A stretch of 64,000 nt of DNA from the NCBI GenBank assembly GCA_003281455.1, contig QCBX01000001.1, forward strand, positions 141,393-205,392. Direction: 5' to 3'. Below are positions 10,072 to 19,608 of this stretch, in pieces. The number at the start of each line of letters is the position of its first letter. Positions within the stretch are counted from its first letter, which is position 1. This DNA is from Prochlorococcus sp. AG-347-J21. GTDB lineage: Bacteria > Cyanobacteriota > Cyanobacteriia > PCC-6307 > Cyanobiaceae. Under the pieces are notes generated by a model. The model saw nothing but the letters and a program-made list of their open reading frames with translations, was not told the DNA's origin and did no database searches. The translations under genes and the position numbers were made by a program.

Positions 10072-10743
10072 TCATTTTCTGAAAAAGCCAACTTGACTAA
10101 GAGGCCAAAATCTGAAATATGCTTTACCAATTATCTCTTTTTTATGAAGAAATTTACTTCCAGGCCAATATCTTCCATCCCAGCTATTTGCCCTATTATC
10201 ACCTAAAACTAAAAAATGATCTTCTGGCACTTTTATGTTTTCAAATTTACCACATTTATTAAATAGGGGTAATGAGCACTTATAAGAGACATAGGGCTCA
10301 GGAATTAATTTATTATTTATTATTAATTCACCATTAGAGTTTACACTTACAATTTCTCCTGGAAGGGCCACCACTCTTTTAATATAAGCATCGCAGGCTT
10401 GATCCCTCAAACCAGGAATAAACGACATTGGAGGAAAACTCATAAAAAAACAATATCTTTTTTTTGGTAAAGGCTTAGATCTTGATGAAATTAATTTCTT
10501 GTCAAACGAGTAAGGTGAGTTAAAAACAACAATATCTCCTCTTTTTGGTAAAGAGTTTCTTAGCGAGAATTTTTCAATAATTAACCTATCATTAATTTGT
10601 AATTCTGGGAGCATTGAACCAGAAGGGATATAACGTGGTTCTGCAAAAAATGATCTACAAGAAGAAACAAAAAAAGTTAATAGAATTAGTAGACCCCATT
10701 CTTTTAAAAAACTTTTTATGGAACTACGCATAGGATTAATCAA
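10072..10743 (-). CDS. lepB: Signal peptidase I
   Basis: Removes signal peptides from exported proteins at the outer face of the membrane. One N-terminal transmembrane helix (about residues 15-28) is followed by the catalytic Ser in PSGSML (S43), the catalytic Lys in IKRVVALPGE (K122) and the conserved GDNRANSWDGRYWP box. An insertion between the Ser and Lys boxes (Lys/Phe-rich, about 75-115) is typical of cyanobacterial LepB. Start at residue 1 or Met5 cannot be decided. It follows the ArsC-like gene on the same strand after 17 bases. Confidence 0.93.
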   Translation of the reverse strand: MINPMRSSIKSFLKEWGLLILLTFFVSSCRSFFAEPRYIPSGSMLPELQINDRLIIEKFSLRNSLPKRGDIVVFNSPYSFDKKLISSRSKPLPKKRYCFFMSFPPMSFIPGLRDQACDAYIKRVVALPGEIVSVNSNGELIINNKLIPEPYVSYKCSLPLFNKCGKFENIKVPEDHFLVLGDNRANSWDGRYWPGSKFLHKKEIIGKAYFRFWPLSQVGFFRK

Positions 10744-10760
10744 GTCTTGATTTTCTAAAC

Positions 10761-11117
10761 TTATATAAATTGTTTTGCATATTCAATTTCGTTAAAACCT
10801 AATATTACTTTTTTCCCTTCATAAATCAAAAATGGTCTTTTTATTAATTTACCATCACTTAAAAGAAGTTGAATAATTTCTTCCTTTGACAAACGATCAA
10901 TATCAAGATCAAGAGTTTTAAAGGCTTTACCTCTTGTATTAAAAATCCTTTTCTTATCATCAGAGTATTGTTCTAAGGCTAGATTTAAATAATTAACAAG
11001 TGGAGGTTCTTTTACAATATCAATTAACTGAAATTCAAAATCTTTGCTTTCAAGCCACTTTGCAGCTTTTCGGCATGTAGAGCATTTTAAATAACTATAA
11101 AAAATTATTTTTTTCAA
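10761..11117 (-). CDS. ArsC/Spx/MgsR-family thioredoxin-fold protein
   Basis: A 118-residue ArsC-family protein. The N-terminal motif YLKCSTCRKA carries a CxxC pair (C12 and C15), as in Spx and YffB-type members rather than the single Cys of plasmid arsenate reductases. The C-terminal KRPFLIYEGKKVILGFNE segment is the conserved family ending. It may be a redox-active reductase or regulator; arsenate reduction should not be assumed. The start overlaps the stop of the upstream pyrophosphatase gene by four bases. Confidence 0.85.
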   Translation of the reverse strand: MKKIIFYSYLKCSTCRKAAKWLESKDFEFQLIDIVKEPPLVNYLNLALEQYSDDKKRIFNTRGKAFKTLDLDIDRLSKEEIIQLLLSDGKLIKRPFLIYEGKKVILGFNEIEYAKQFI

Positions 11118-11668
11118 TTTAATTTACTAATATTTGATTTCTTAAGTACTTTAAAGTTTTTCTTTTTTAGAGGCATACAACTTTTCAATAAATTTTCAAC
11201 TACATCAAAATCCCTCCAACCATCAATTTGAACTGTTCTTCCATCGAGTCCTTTACTTGTTCTAAAAAATTCTGCAACATCCTCAAGCTGATTAGGGGCA
11301 ATTTGATTAATACTAACTATGTTAGCCTGCCTAGGATTAGCCATAGGCACACATAAAAGTTTTCCATCATATGCACCACAATCATGCATATCCAAAACTC
11401 CAATAGGTCTAGCTTTTATTAGACAGCCCGCAAAAGTAGGTTCGTCCATTATCACCATTGCATCAAGGGGAGCTCCATCTTCAGCAAGGGTATTTGGGAT
11501 AAAACCATAATCAAAAGGGTACCTCACTGAAGAATGTAATACTCTGTCTAGGGCCATTATTCCTGCCTCAGAGCAATATTCATATTTATTCCTACTCCCT
11601 GCAGGTATTTCAACAACAATATTCACTATTCCCTTCATTGGAGATGGAGGTATTGAACTAAGGTCCAT
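11114..11668 (-). CDS. Family I inorganic pyrophosphatase, cyanobacterial type, probably catalytically impaired
   Basis: The chain follows the cyanobacterial Ppa lineage closely (IPAGSRNKYE, DRVLHSSVRYPFDYGFIPNT). Two residues that are invariant in active family I enzymes are altered. The DGDPLD metal box reads DGAPLD, so E. coli Asp67 is replaced by Ala66, and the YK pair reads SK, so Tyr141 is replaced by Ser138. Lys, Glu, the other Asp ligands (D64, D69, D96, D101) and K103 remain. A second, intact pyrophosphatase lies at 26409-26999. This copy may be inactive or have another role. It overlaps the small membrane protein gene upstream by 11 bases. Confidence 0.88.
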   Translation of the reverse strand: MDLSSIPPSPMKGIVNIVVEIPAGSRNKYEYCSEAGIMALDRVLHSSVRYPFDYGFIPNTLAEDGAPLDAMVIMDEPTFAGCLIKARPIGVLDMHDCGAYDGKLLCVPMANPRQANIVSINQIAPNQLEDVAEFFRTSKGLDGRTVQIDGWRDFDVVENLLKSCMPLKKKNFKVLKKSNISKLN

Positions 11669-11912
11669 CTTTTTTAAAATCGTGATTATGAATTATCTCA
11701 TTTCCTTCAGATAAAGGTCTGCCAATTAAAATGCTTATTGAAGGTAAAAAAATTGTCAAAAAGGCAAAAATAATACCTAAAGATGTTATTGATAAACTCC
11801 TTATACTTAAGGGGTCATCATCATCTCTTTCAAAATCATTTCGAGCAGAACCATGAGAAGATTCTTCGCTTGATTTACTTTGAATAAACTGCTTTGATTT
11901 CGTGTAACTCAA
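11658..11912 (-). CDS. Small single-pass membrane protein, unknown function
   Basis: 84 residues, with an N-terminal polar and acidic region (RNDFERDDDDP), one hydrophobic helix at about residues 44-64 (TSLGIIFAFLTIFLPSISIL) and a short polar tail. I do not recognise a domain. Its stop lies inside the next gene (11-base overlap with the pyrophosphatase), which supports it being a real, coupled gene. Confidence 0.65.
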   Translation of the reverse strand: MSYTKSKQFIQSKSSEESSHGSARNDFERDDDDPLSIRSLSITSLGIIFAFLTIFLPSISILIGRPLSEGNEIIHNHDFKKDGP

Positions 11913-12008
11913 GAACTCTTAATTGGTGAAGATTAAGGAGATAATTAAACATCATTATCCTACATTCAAAATGTCAATAAATCAAAACATTGATTGGTGA
12001 CTTTTTAA

Positions 12009-12359
12009 TTAATCTTTTTCTAGCAAAGACCTAATAGATTTTAGTTCGTCTAATATTTGCGCCAGTATATTTTGAGCAGCTGACGAAGGTGTATTAAAGA
12101 CCTCTACAGTAACTTCCTTTATTCTTAAAATATCTTTTGCAAATCTTGCTATTTCATTAGGATGGAATTTTAAAGGATCTTTTTGATCAGTCCGAAATTC
12201 GGGATTTAATTTTCTTGGATTAAAACTAGGGTTTAGATTTCTTAAATCTGTATTTGTATACCTATAGACAGAAGCTCTTGATCTATTTAGGAATTTTTGA
12301 ACTTCATCAATACCTACTAATTCCTCTTCACTAGAAATATTGGAATCTATATTTTCCAT
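12009..12359 (-). CDS. Small helix-turn-helix protein (AlpA/MerR-like fold), unknown function
   Basis: A 116-residue protein. Residues 14-35 (VGIDEVQKFLNRSRASVYRY) read like the helix-turn-helix of an excisionase/AlpA or MerR-type DNA-binding domain, followed by a polar middle and a C-terminal amphipathic helix (ILAQILDELKSIRSLLEKD) that could dimerize. It probably binds DNA, but no target is visible. It diverges from proS across a 175-base gap that contains a GC-richer block. Confidence 0.6.
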   Translation of the reverse strand: MENIDSNISSEEELVGIDEVQKFLNRSRASVYRYTNTDLRNLNPSFNPRKLNPEFRTDQKDPLKFHPNEIARFAKDILRIKEVTVEVFNTPSSAAQNILAQILDELKSIRSLLEKD

Positions 12360-12385
12360 AAACTTAAGAAAAAGATTAAGTAGTA

Positions 12386-12502
12386 ATGAACTTTTTTAAG
12401 AGTTTGAACTTCATTACTGAAGAAGTTAGCAGAAAGAACATTCTTAGACTAGCCGCGTTGAGGGACTCAAGACACTTTGAATTATTTTTTCATCTTAATT
12501 GA
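12386..12502 (+). other. GC-richer structured intergenic island; candidate small RNA or 38-codon ORF
   Basis: Between the divergent HTH gene and proS lies a block visibly richer in G+C than its surroundings, centred on 12440-12480. It can form short stems: 12407-12412 with 12422-12427 (AACTTC/GAAGTT), alternatively 12425-12429 with 12449-12453 (GTTAG/CTAGC, one wobble), and 12458-12462 with 12466-12470 (TTGAG/CTCAA, loop GGA). A T-rich run follows at about 12481-12490. An ATG-to-TGA frame of 38 codons also spans it, with no Shine-Dalgarno sequence. A small RNA seems somewhat likelier than a peptide. Confidence 0.4.
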
Positions 12503-12534
12503 TAAAATTAAATATTATCTAAGGATTTTTCTGT

Positions 12535-14337
12535 ATGCGCGTGACCACCTCATTTCCTCTGGGGACACTTCGTGACACACCTTCTGAAGCTGAGATTATT
12601 TCACATCAATTACTCTTAAAAGCTGGGTATATTCGCAGAGTTAACAGCGGTATTTATGCATACATGCCACTAATGCTTAGAGTTATTGAAAAAATATCCA
12701 CAATAATAGAGAAAGAACTCAATAGTATTGGTTGTACAAAATTACTATTACCCCAACTTCATCCTGCAGATTTATGGAAAAAAAGTGAAAGGTGGGAAGG
12801 ATATACCGCAGGTGAAGGAATAATGTTTAATCTCAAAGATAGACAAGGTAAAGAATTTGGTTTAGCACCGACTCACGAAGAGGTGATCACGAGTATTGCA
12901 TCAGAGACAATCAACTCCTATAAGCAATTACCTCAATGTTTTTACCAAATTCAGACAAAATTTAGAGATGAAATAAGGCCAAGGTTTGGATTGATGAGAA
13001 GTAGAGAATTCATAATGAAAGATGGTTATTCTTTTCATTCTTCAGAGAACGATCTAGCTTCTTTCTATGAAAAAGTGGGCAATGCTTATGAAAATATTTT
13101 TAAATCTTGTGGACTGCAGACAGTAGGGGTTGAAGCTGATAGTGGAGCAATTGGCGGTGCTTCATCTAAAGAATTTATGGTCACTGCTGATGCTGGGGAA
13201 GATTCCATTTTGTTCACTAAAAGCGGTTCTTATGCTGCCAATATCGAAAAAGCTGTTTCTCTACCCTCTAAACCTATTCCACTAAAAGATAACATAACAG
13301 AGTGGTTGGAAACGCCTCATCAAAAAACAATCCTAGAAGTTTGCGATAATAACAATTTAGACCCAAGTCAGATTATTAAAGTAGTAATATTCCTTGCACA
13401 GTTCGAAGGTAAATTTGAGGTCCCAATTCTTGCATGCATAAGAGGCGATCAACACATTAATGAAGTAAAGCTTTTTAACTTAATCAATAGACTTCATCAC
13501 TTCAATCTCCTTAATCTTAAAAAGATTGAAGACAAAAATACTATCGAAAAAAATCTAGTTGATTTACCCTTAGGTTTTATCGGGCCAGATTTAAATAATA
13601 AAACTATTAAAGCTAGTTCTAATTGGGAAAAAAAATGGACAAGAATAATTGACCATTCTGCAAGCGACCTTTCAAAGTTTATAAGTGGTGGGAATAAAGT
13701 TGATTTCCATAAAGTTTTTCAAGAATTTTCTTTTGATTCGAAAGACTATCTAATTGGGGATATCAGGAATGCAAAAAAAGGAGATAAAGTAAGTATTTAT
13801 GATGATGAAGAACTTAAAGAAAAAAAAGGTATCGAGATTGGACATATTTTCCAACTAGGTCAGAAATATAGTGAAAAATTAAATGCAAAGTTCTCTGATA
13901 AAGACGGTCAGTTAAAAAATTTATGGATGGGTTGTTACGGAATAGGAGTTACAAGAATAGCTCAAGCGGCTATCGAACAGAATCATGATCAAAAAGGAAT
14001 TTGTTGGCCTATCCAGATTTCTCCTTTTGAAGTTATTATTATCCCAACAAACCTAAAAGATCCTATTCAAAGTGATCTTACTGAGCAAATCTATAACAAC
14101 TTTTTAATTAATAAAATTGATGTCCTTCTTGATGATAGAAACGATAGAGCTGGAGTTAAATTTAAAGATGCGGAATTAATTGGTATTCCTTTTCAGATAA
14201 TTATTGGCAGAGATTCTATTAATAGAGAAGTAGAACTTTTATGCAGAACAAATAGTACTAAGCTTAAAATCAGTACTGATAAATTGTTAGAAACATTTAT
14301 TTCTGAATCTGAAATAATGTACAATAAAAAGTCTTGA
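12535..14337 (+). CDS. proS: Prolyl-tRNA synthetase (bacterial type with insertion domain)
   Basis: Class II aminoacyl-tRNA synthetase charging tRNA-Pro. The N-terminus MRVTTSFPLGTLRDTPSEAE leads into motif 1, then motif 2 with TKFRDEIRPRFGLMRSREFIMKD in the catalytic domain near residues 140-162. An editing insertion domain occupies about 225-400, motif 3 is GCYGIGVTRI near 465, and the anticodon-binding domain is C-terminal. Length 600 fits the bacterial form. The ATG at 12535 is the family start. Confidence 0.96.
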   Translation: MRVTTSFPLGTLRDTPSEAEIISHQLLLKAGYIRRVNSGIYAYMPLMLRVIEKISTIIEKELNSIGCTKLLLPQLHPADLWKKSERWEGYTAGEGIMFNLKDRQGKEFGLAPTHEEVITSIASETINSYKQLPQCFYQIQTKFRDEIRPRFGLMRSREFIMKDGYSFHSSENDLASFYEKVGNAYENIFKSCGLQTVGVEADSGAIGGASSKEFMVTADAGEDSILFTKSGSYAANIEKAVSLPSKPIPLKDNITEWLETPHQKTILEVCDNNNLDPSQIIKVVIFLAQFEGKFEVPILACIRGDQHINEVKLFNLINRLHHFNLLNLKKIEDKNTIEKNLVDLPLGFIGPDLNNKTIKASSNWEKKWTRIIDHSASDLSKFISGGNKVDFHKVFQEFSFDSKDYLIGDIRNAKKGDKVSIYDDEELKEKKGIEIGHIFQLGQKYSEKLNAKFSDKDGQLKNLWMGCYGIGVTRIAQAAIEQNHDQKGICWPIQISPFEVIIIPTNLKDPIQSDLTEQIYNNFLINKIDVLLDDRNDRAGVKFKDAELIGIPFQIIIGRDSINREVELLCRTNSTKLKISTDKLLETFISESEIMYNKKS

Positions 14338-14363
14338 GGCTTATTTTTTTTGGGAGCTAAGTT

Positions 14364-14801
14364 ATGTTACTGAAATGGACATCAAAATTATTTTTTAAGA
14401 ATCTTACCAAAGCTATATCTTTTGCAATATCCTTAATTGTTGCTTTTACATTATTTAGTTCCCCTTCCATAGCTGCAAAAACCGCTATGACAGGTGACTA
14501 TACAAAGGATACAATTTCAGTTGTTAAAACATTACAAACAGCTGTTGATACTCCAAAAGATTCTCCTAATAAAGATGAAGTAAGAAGTGAGGCTCTTACA
14601 CTCATAACTGACTATATTTCAAGATATAGAAATAGAGGGATGGTTAATAAAACACAATCATTTACCACAATGCAAACAGCATTAAATGCTATGGCAGGTC
14701 ATTACAAAAACTTTGCAAGTAGACCTTTACCAGATAAACTTAAAGAGCGTTTAACAAAAGAATTTTCTCTTGCTGAAAAAATGGTTCTAAGAGAAAGTTG
14801 A
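14364..14801 (+). CDS. psb27: Photosystem II assembly protein Psb27, lacking the lipidation cysteine
   Basis: Psb27 binds CP43 on the lumenal side of assembling or repairing photosystem II. The mature part matches the family (MTGDYTKDTISVVKTL, SRYRNRG, SFTTMQTALNAMAGHYKNF, RPLPDKL). In typical cyanobacterial Psb27 the signal peptide ends in a lipobox with a Cys that is lipidated. Here the leader (residues 1-38) ends SSPSIAA and the whole protein has no Cys, so it should be cleaved by signal peptidase I and be soluble in the lumen. It follows proS by 26 bases. Confidence 0.93.
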   Translation: MLLKWTSKLFFKNLTKAISFAISLIVAFTLFSSPSIAAKTAMTGDYTKDTISVVKTLQTAVDTPKDSPNKDEVRSEALTLITDYISRYRNRGMVNKTQSFTTMQTALNAMAGHYKNFASRPLPDKLKERLTKEFSLAEKMVLRES

Positions 14802-14828
14802 TACAATTCATTTACTTTTTAAAAGTAA

Positions 14829-16193
<1,365 letters not shown>

Positions 16194-16208
16194 TTTAATT
16201 CCAAATTA

Positions 16209-17210
16209 ATGAAGGAATGCTTTAGACATTTAGAACATAAAAAAGTTGATCTCATTGGCCTGGGAAACGCAATAGTAGATATCATTGTAAATATTGAAGA
16301 TGAGTTTCTTGAGATAAATAATCTCGATAAAGGATCAATGAATCTAATTAATTCTGATGAATCTCAGAGATTGTTAGAAAATTGCAAAGTGATCAAACAA
16401 ATTTCAGGTGGGTCCTCAGCAAATACCGTTGTTTCTTTAGCAGAATTAGGCAATCATGTGCAGTTTATAGGAAGAGTGAAAAATGATCGATTTGGGGATT
16501 TCTTTTCTGACGATATAAAAAAAAGTAAAACAATATTTAATACTCCACCAACTATTGAAGGTGCTCCAACAGCTCATTCAATCATTTTGGTTACACCTGA
16601 TGCACAAAGAACTATGTGCACTTACCTTGGAGCATCTGTAGAGTTTGAACCAAAAGACATTGACTTTACTGTAATTAAAGAAAGTAAATACTTATATTTA
16701 GAAGGATATTTATGGGACAGCGAATTAGCTAAAAAAGCTTTTATTAAAGCCGCCCAAATTGCAAAACAATCTAATACAAAAATAATTCTTTCTTTGTCTG
16801 ATTCATTTTGTGTAGATAGACATCGTGAAAGTTTCTTGGAATTAATTTATGAATATGTAGATATTGTTTTTTGTAATGAATCCGAAGTGTTAAGTCTATT
16901 TAAAAATGATAAATTATCAAGCTGCCAAGAAGACCTATCTTCCCTATGTGAATTAGTTATAGTAACTCTTGGAAGCAATGGATCTCTCATAGTTAACAAA
17001 AATAATGTTGAAATAATTGAGTCAATAACGAAAGGCAAGATTATTGATACTACAGGAGCGGGAGATATCTATGCGGGAGGATTTATCCATGGATTAATAA
17101 ACAATTGTTCCCTCAAAAAATGCGGAGAGATAGCTTCAATTTGTGCGGGGCAAATTATAACGCAATTAGGATCTAGATCGGATATTGATCTTAAACAGTT
17201 AATAAAATAG
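16209..17210 (+). CDS. PfkB-family carbohydrate/nucleoside kinase
   Basis: A ribokinase-fold kinase of 333 residues. It shows the N-terminal GLGNAIVDI strand, the substrate-binding GGSSANTVVSLAELG segment near residues 66-80, and the C-terminal signature DTTGAGDIYAGGF near 280, whose second Asp is the catalytic base. The family includes adenosine, ribose and fructose kinases. Position downstream of purA hints at adenosine kinase-like activity, but the substrate is not settled by sequence reading. Confidence 0.88.
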   Translation: MKECFRHLEHKKVDLIGLGNAIVDIIVNIEDEFLEINNLDKGSMNLINSDESQRLLENCKVIKQISGGSSANTVVSLAELGNHVQFIGRVKNDRFGDFFSDDIKKSKTIFNTPPTIEGAPTAHSIILVTPDAQRTMCTYLGASVEFEPKDIDFTVIKESKYLYLEGYLWDSELAKKAFIKAAQIAKQSNTKIILSLSDSFCVDRHRESFLELIYEYVDIVFCNESEVLSLFKNDKLSSCQEDLSSLCELVIVTLGSNGSLIVNKNNVEIIESITKGKIIDTTGAGDIYAGGFIHGLINNCSLKKCGEIASICAGQIITQLGSRSDIDLKQLIK

Positions 17211-17216
17211 ATTTAA

Positions 17217-17522
17217 TCAAATAGTCTTATTCAACCAATCATAATATTTCATCTCAGCATGGTATTTTTTGTAAATAATTTGAGGGACATCATATGTGGA
17301 ATTTTTATTTAAGAAATCAATTAAACAATCTTTAAATTTTTGTTTACTTTTTATTGTAATTTCATACTCTTTAGTTTCTTGAATATTATCATCCCACTCA
17401 TAAACTGAAAAAATTTGCTTTATGGAAACACAAGCTGCAATTTTTTCTTTTATGAGTAATTTAGCCATTCGCACAGCATTTGTTTTACTTGATTCAGTTG
17501 TGATCATAACTAATAATTCCAT
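17217..17522 (-). CDS. cutA: CutA family protein
   Basis: A 101-residue trimeric ferredoxin-like-fold protein. It has the family's N-terminal MVTTESS-like start, KLLIKEKIAACVSI, the SVYEWDDNIQETKEYEITIKS strand region and the YDVPQIIYK segment. CutA is linked to divalent cation tolerance in E. coli, but its molecular role is unclear. It is convergent with the kinase gene, six bases apart, and 13 bases downstream of cobK on the same strand. Confidence 0.9.
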   Translation of the reverse strand: MELLVMITTESSKTNAVRMAKLLIKEKIAACVSIKQIFSVYEWDDNIQETKEYEITIKSKQKFKDCLIDFLNKNSTYDVPQIIYKKYHAEMKYYDWLNKTI

Positions 17523-17535
17523 AATGAATTAAACA

Positions 17536-18333
17536 TCAATATTTTTTAATTATGTGATTTATCAAATTGTGATATTGATCAAAAGAGTAAGAATAATCAT
17601 TTTTAACTTTCGGCCTTTTAATCAAAAATAACTTCATTTTACTTCCAGAAACTATACTCTCCCAGTTTTTCTGAGAATAACTTCCAGATTCTCTGCATAA
17701 AACATAATCTATCTCCCAAAAATCACAAAGTTTTTTTTCTAAAATACTTTTATTATTTTTACTCGGTTCAAGTATCGCTATGTTTGAATTTTTAATACAT
17801 GATCGAAAAGCTTTTGTTATACTCTCATGAGTTGGAAGTACCCTTGTAAATACATTTGCTTTACAATTCATATAATAATTAGCTGTATCGTTTAGGAATC
17901 TTGATCCTATTGCAAGAAGAATATTTTTATTCTCAATATCAACGTTATTTATATCCTTTAAATCATCAATATAAAAAAAATTATTAGTATTTTTCATTAA
18001 AGATTTCCTCTCAAATAGTAAAAGAGGTGTATTAATCTCTTTACATGCATTATTAAGATTTTGAGAAATTATTACGGCAAACGGATGAGTAGCATCGACA
18101 ACGCATGTGATTTTATTTTTATTTATGAAATTAATTATTTGATCTTTATTATTTAATTTCCCCGTAATGATATGTAACTTTGGATTTTCAATATAAGCTT
18201 GCCCTGCTTTATAAGTCAAAACACTTGCAAAGACTGAATAATTAAGTTCAAGAAGCCTATTAGCTATTACAGGTCCATCCGAAGTCCCTGATAGGATCCA
18301 AACATTTTTATAGCAATTTCCTTGATTCTGCAT
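17536..18333 (-). CDS. cobK: Precorrin-6A reductase (CobK/CbiJ)
   Basis: Reduces the corrin macrocycle with NADPH in cobalamin synthesis. The N-terminus WILSGTSDGPVIANRL is the nucleotide-binding start, VVDATHPFA near residues 97-105 is the family hallmark, and the C-terminal RESGSYSQKNWE region is conserved. Length 265 is usual. It is divergent from ssb with a 28-base gap, so the two promoters must overlap. Confidence 0.9.
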   Translation of the reverse strand: MQNQGNCYKNVWILSGTSDGPVIANRLLELNYSVFASVLTYKAGQAYIENPKLHIITGKLNNKDQIINFINKNKITCVVDATHPFAVIISQNLNNACKEINTPLLLFERKSLMKNTNNFFYIDDLKDINNVDIENKNILLAIGSRFLNDTANYYMNCKANVFTRVLPTHESITKAFRSCIKNSNIAILEPSKNNKSILEKKLCDFWEIDYVLCRESGSYSQKNWESIVSGSKMKLFLIKRPKVKNDYSYSFDQYHNLINHIIKKY

Positions 18334-18361
18334 CAGTATGTCTTTAATTAAATAGTAAGTA

Positions 18362-18787
18362 ATGAATCATTGTTTAATTCAGGGGGTCATTAATAGCGCT
18401 CCCCAAATGAGGTATACAAAAGAAAACCAAACTCCAATTGCAGAAATGATTGTTAATTTTAAAGGATTACGTAGTGAAGATCCAACCAGAGATCTCAAGA
18501 TCATAGGATGGGGAAATATTGCCCAAGAGATGGTAAATGAACTAAGAGAGGGTCAAAATATTGTTATTGAAGGACGTCTAAAGATGAATTCTGTCACTAG
18601 AAAAGACGGAACGAAAGAAAAGCAACCAGAACTAACAGCTTCAAAAATTCATCAAATATCGCCAGTTGATGTTATTAAGTCTGATCAAAAAGAAAATAAT
18701 AAGTCATTTGAAAAAAAAGAAAGCACCAAAAATTCCAGTTGGGATAGTTCACCTTTAGTACCTGAAGTTGACGAAATACCCTTTTAA
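18362..18787 (+). CDS. ssb: Single-stranded DNA-binding protein
   Basis: OB-fold protein that coats single-stranded DNA in replication, repair and recombination. It starts MNHCLIQGVINSAPQMRYT, has the KIIGWGNIAQEM and GQNIVIEGRLKMNS strands, a Lys/Ser/Asn-rich linker and the acidic C-terminal tip VDEIPF used to dock partner proteins. The 141-residue length is normal for cyanobacteria. Confidence 0.94.
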   Translation: MNHCLIQGVINSAPQMRYTKENQTPIAEMIVNFKGLRSEDPTRDLKIIGWGNIAQEMVNELREGQNIVIEGRLKMNSVTRKDGTKEKQPELTASKIHQISPVDVIKSDQKENNKSFEKKESTKNSSWDSSPLVPEVDEIPF

Positions 18788-18788
18788 A

Positions 18789-18971
18789 TCAAATATCAAC
18801 ATTATTTTCTTGAACACTTATAATTAATTTGCTTATTTTTCTTTCAAGTGCGGCAAGTTCGCCTCTAATTTCTGGCCATTTACCCTTATCAAGATTTTCT
18901 AATAGCCATGCTCTATCTTGATCAAGTTTAAAAATTAAATCTCCTTGATTTGCAGTATTAGGATCTTGCAT
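18789..18971 (-). CDS. Small conserved-looking helical protein, unknown function
   Basis: 60 residues, almost wholly helical by composition (DLIFKLDQDRAWLLENLDKG then ELAALERKISKLI), with no membrane segment. It lies tail to tail with ssb, one base between the stop codons, and fills an otherwise empty interval, which argues that it is real. I do not recognise the family. Confidence 0.6.
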   Translation of the reverse strand: MQDPNTANQGDLIFKLDQDRAWLLENLDKGKWPEIRGELAALERKISKLIISVQENNVDI

Positions 18972-19013
18972 AATACTTGTTAGACCATTTATAACCCATT
19001 CTACTAAATCAAA

Positions 19014-19544
19014 ATGAAGAAATACCTATCGCCTGGAAACTTAATCGTAACCACAGGGGGTATATTAGCTTTTGTTGGAATGACTGCTTATTTTACAGAC
19101 TCAGTAAATTTAAGTGTACCTACTTTTTTTTATGGAGTACCTATTTTTTTAATCGGATTAGGTTTAAAGACTTCCGAAATACCTCCGGTAGAGTTGTTTG
19201 ACAAGAAAAATTTTGCGATAAATAAATTTAATAGACCAAAAGAATTAACAGCGCTAGTTAAAGATGTTACAAGATGGAGATATGGGATAAAAGCTCATCT
19301 TGAATCGTCATTAGAATCTTTAAATTTGTGGGACGAGGATAATCCCCCCCAACTAAAAGAAATAGAAGAAATTAGAAAGGAAGAAAAAAATGGTCTCAGA
19401 ATGCGTTTCGAATTAAACGCTGTCCCTCTAGAAAAATGGATTGAAAAGCAAGAAAGATTAAACAGGTTTTTCGTCAAAGGTCTTGAATCAGAATTTATTA
19501 TCGACGATAATAAAAAAGAATTTGATTTTATTCTCTTTTATTGA
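19014..19544 (+). CDS. DUF2854 membrane protein
   Basis: A 176-residue protein of a family I recognise from cyanobacteria and plant plastids. Two transmembrane helices (about residues 8-27 and 33-50, with FFYGVPIFLIGLGLKTSE) are followed by a soluble domain containing DVTRWRYGIKAHLESSLE and a Pro-rich DNPPQL turn. The function is unknown; a thylakoid or plasma membrane location is an inference. Confidence 0.8.
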   Translation: MKKYLSPGNLIVTTGGILAFVGMTAYFTDSVNLSVPTFFYGVPIFLIGLGLKTSEIPPVELFDKKNFAINKFNRPKELTALVKDVTRWRYGIKAHLESSLESLNLWDEDNPPQLKEIEEIRKEEKNGLRMRFELNAVPLEKWIEKQERLNRFFVKGLESEFIIDDNKKEFDFILFY

Positions 19545-19608
19545 AAAAAGAGATATATTTGTAAAAACCTAATTTCTCAATTCAATCGAGTTTTAATAAA
19601 TTTAAATA

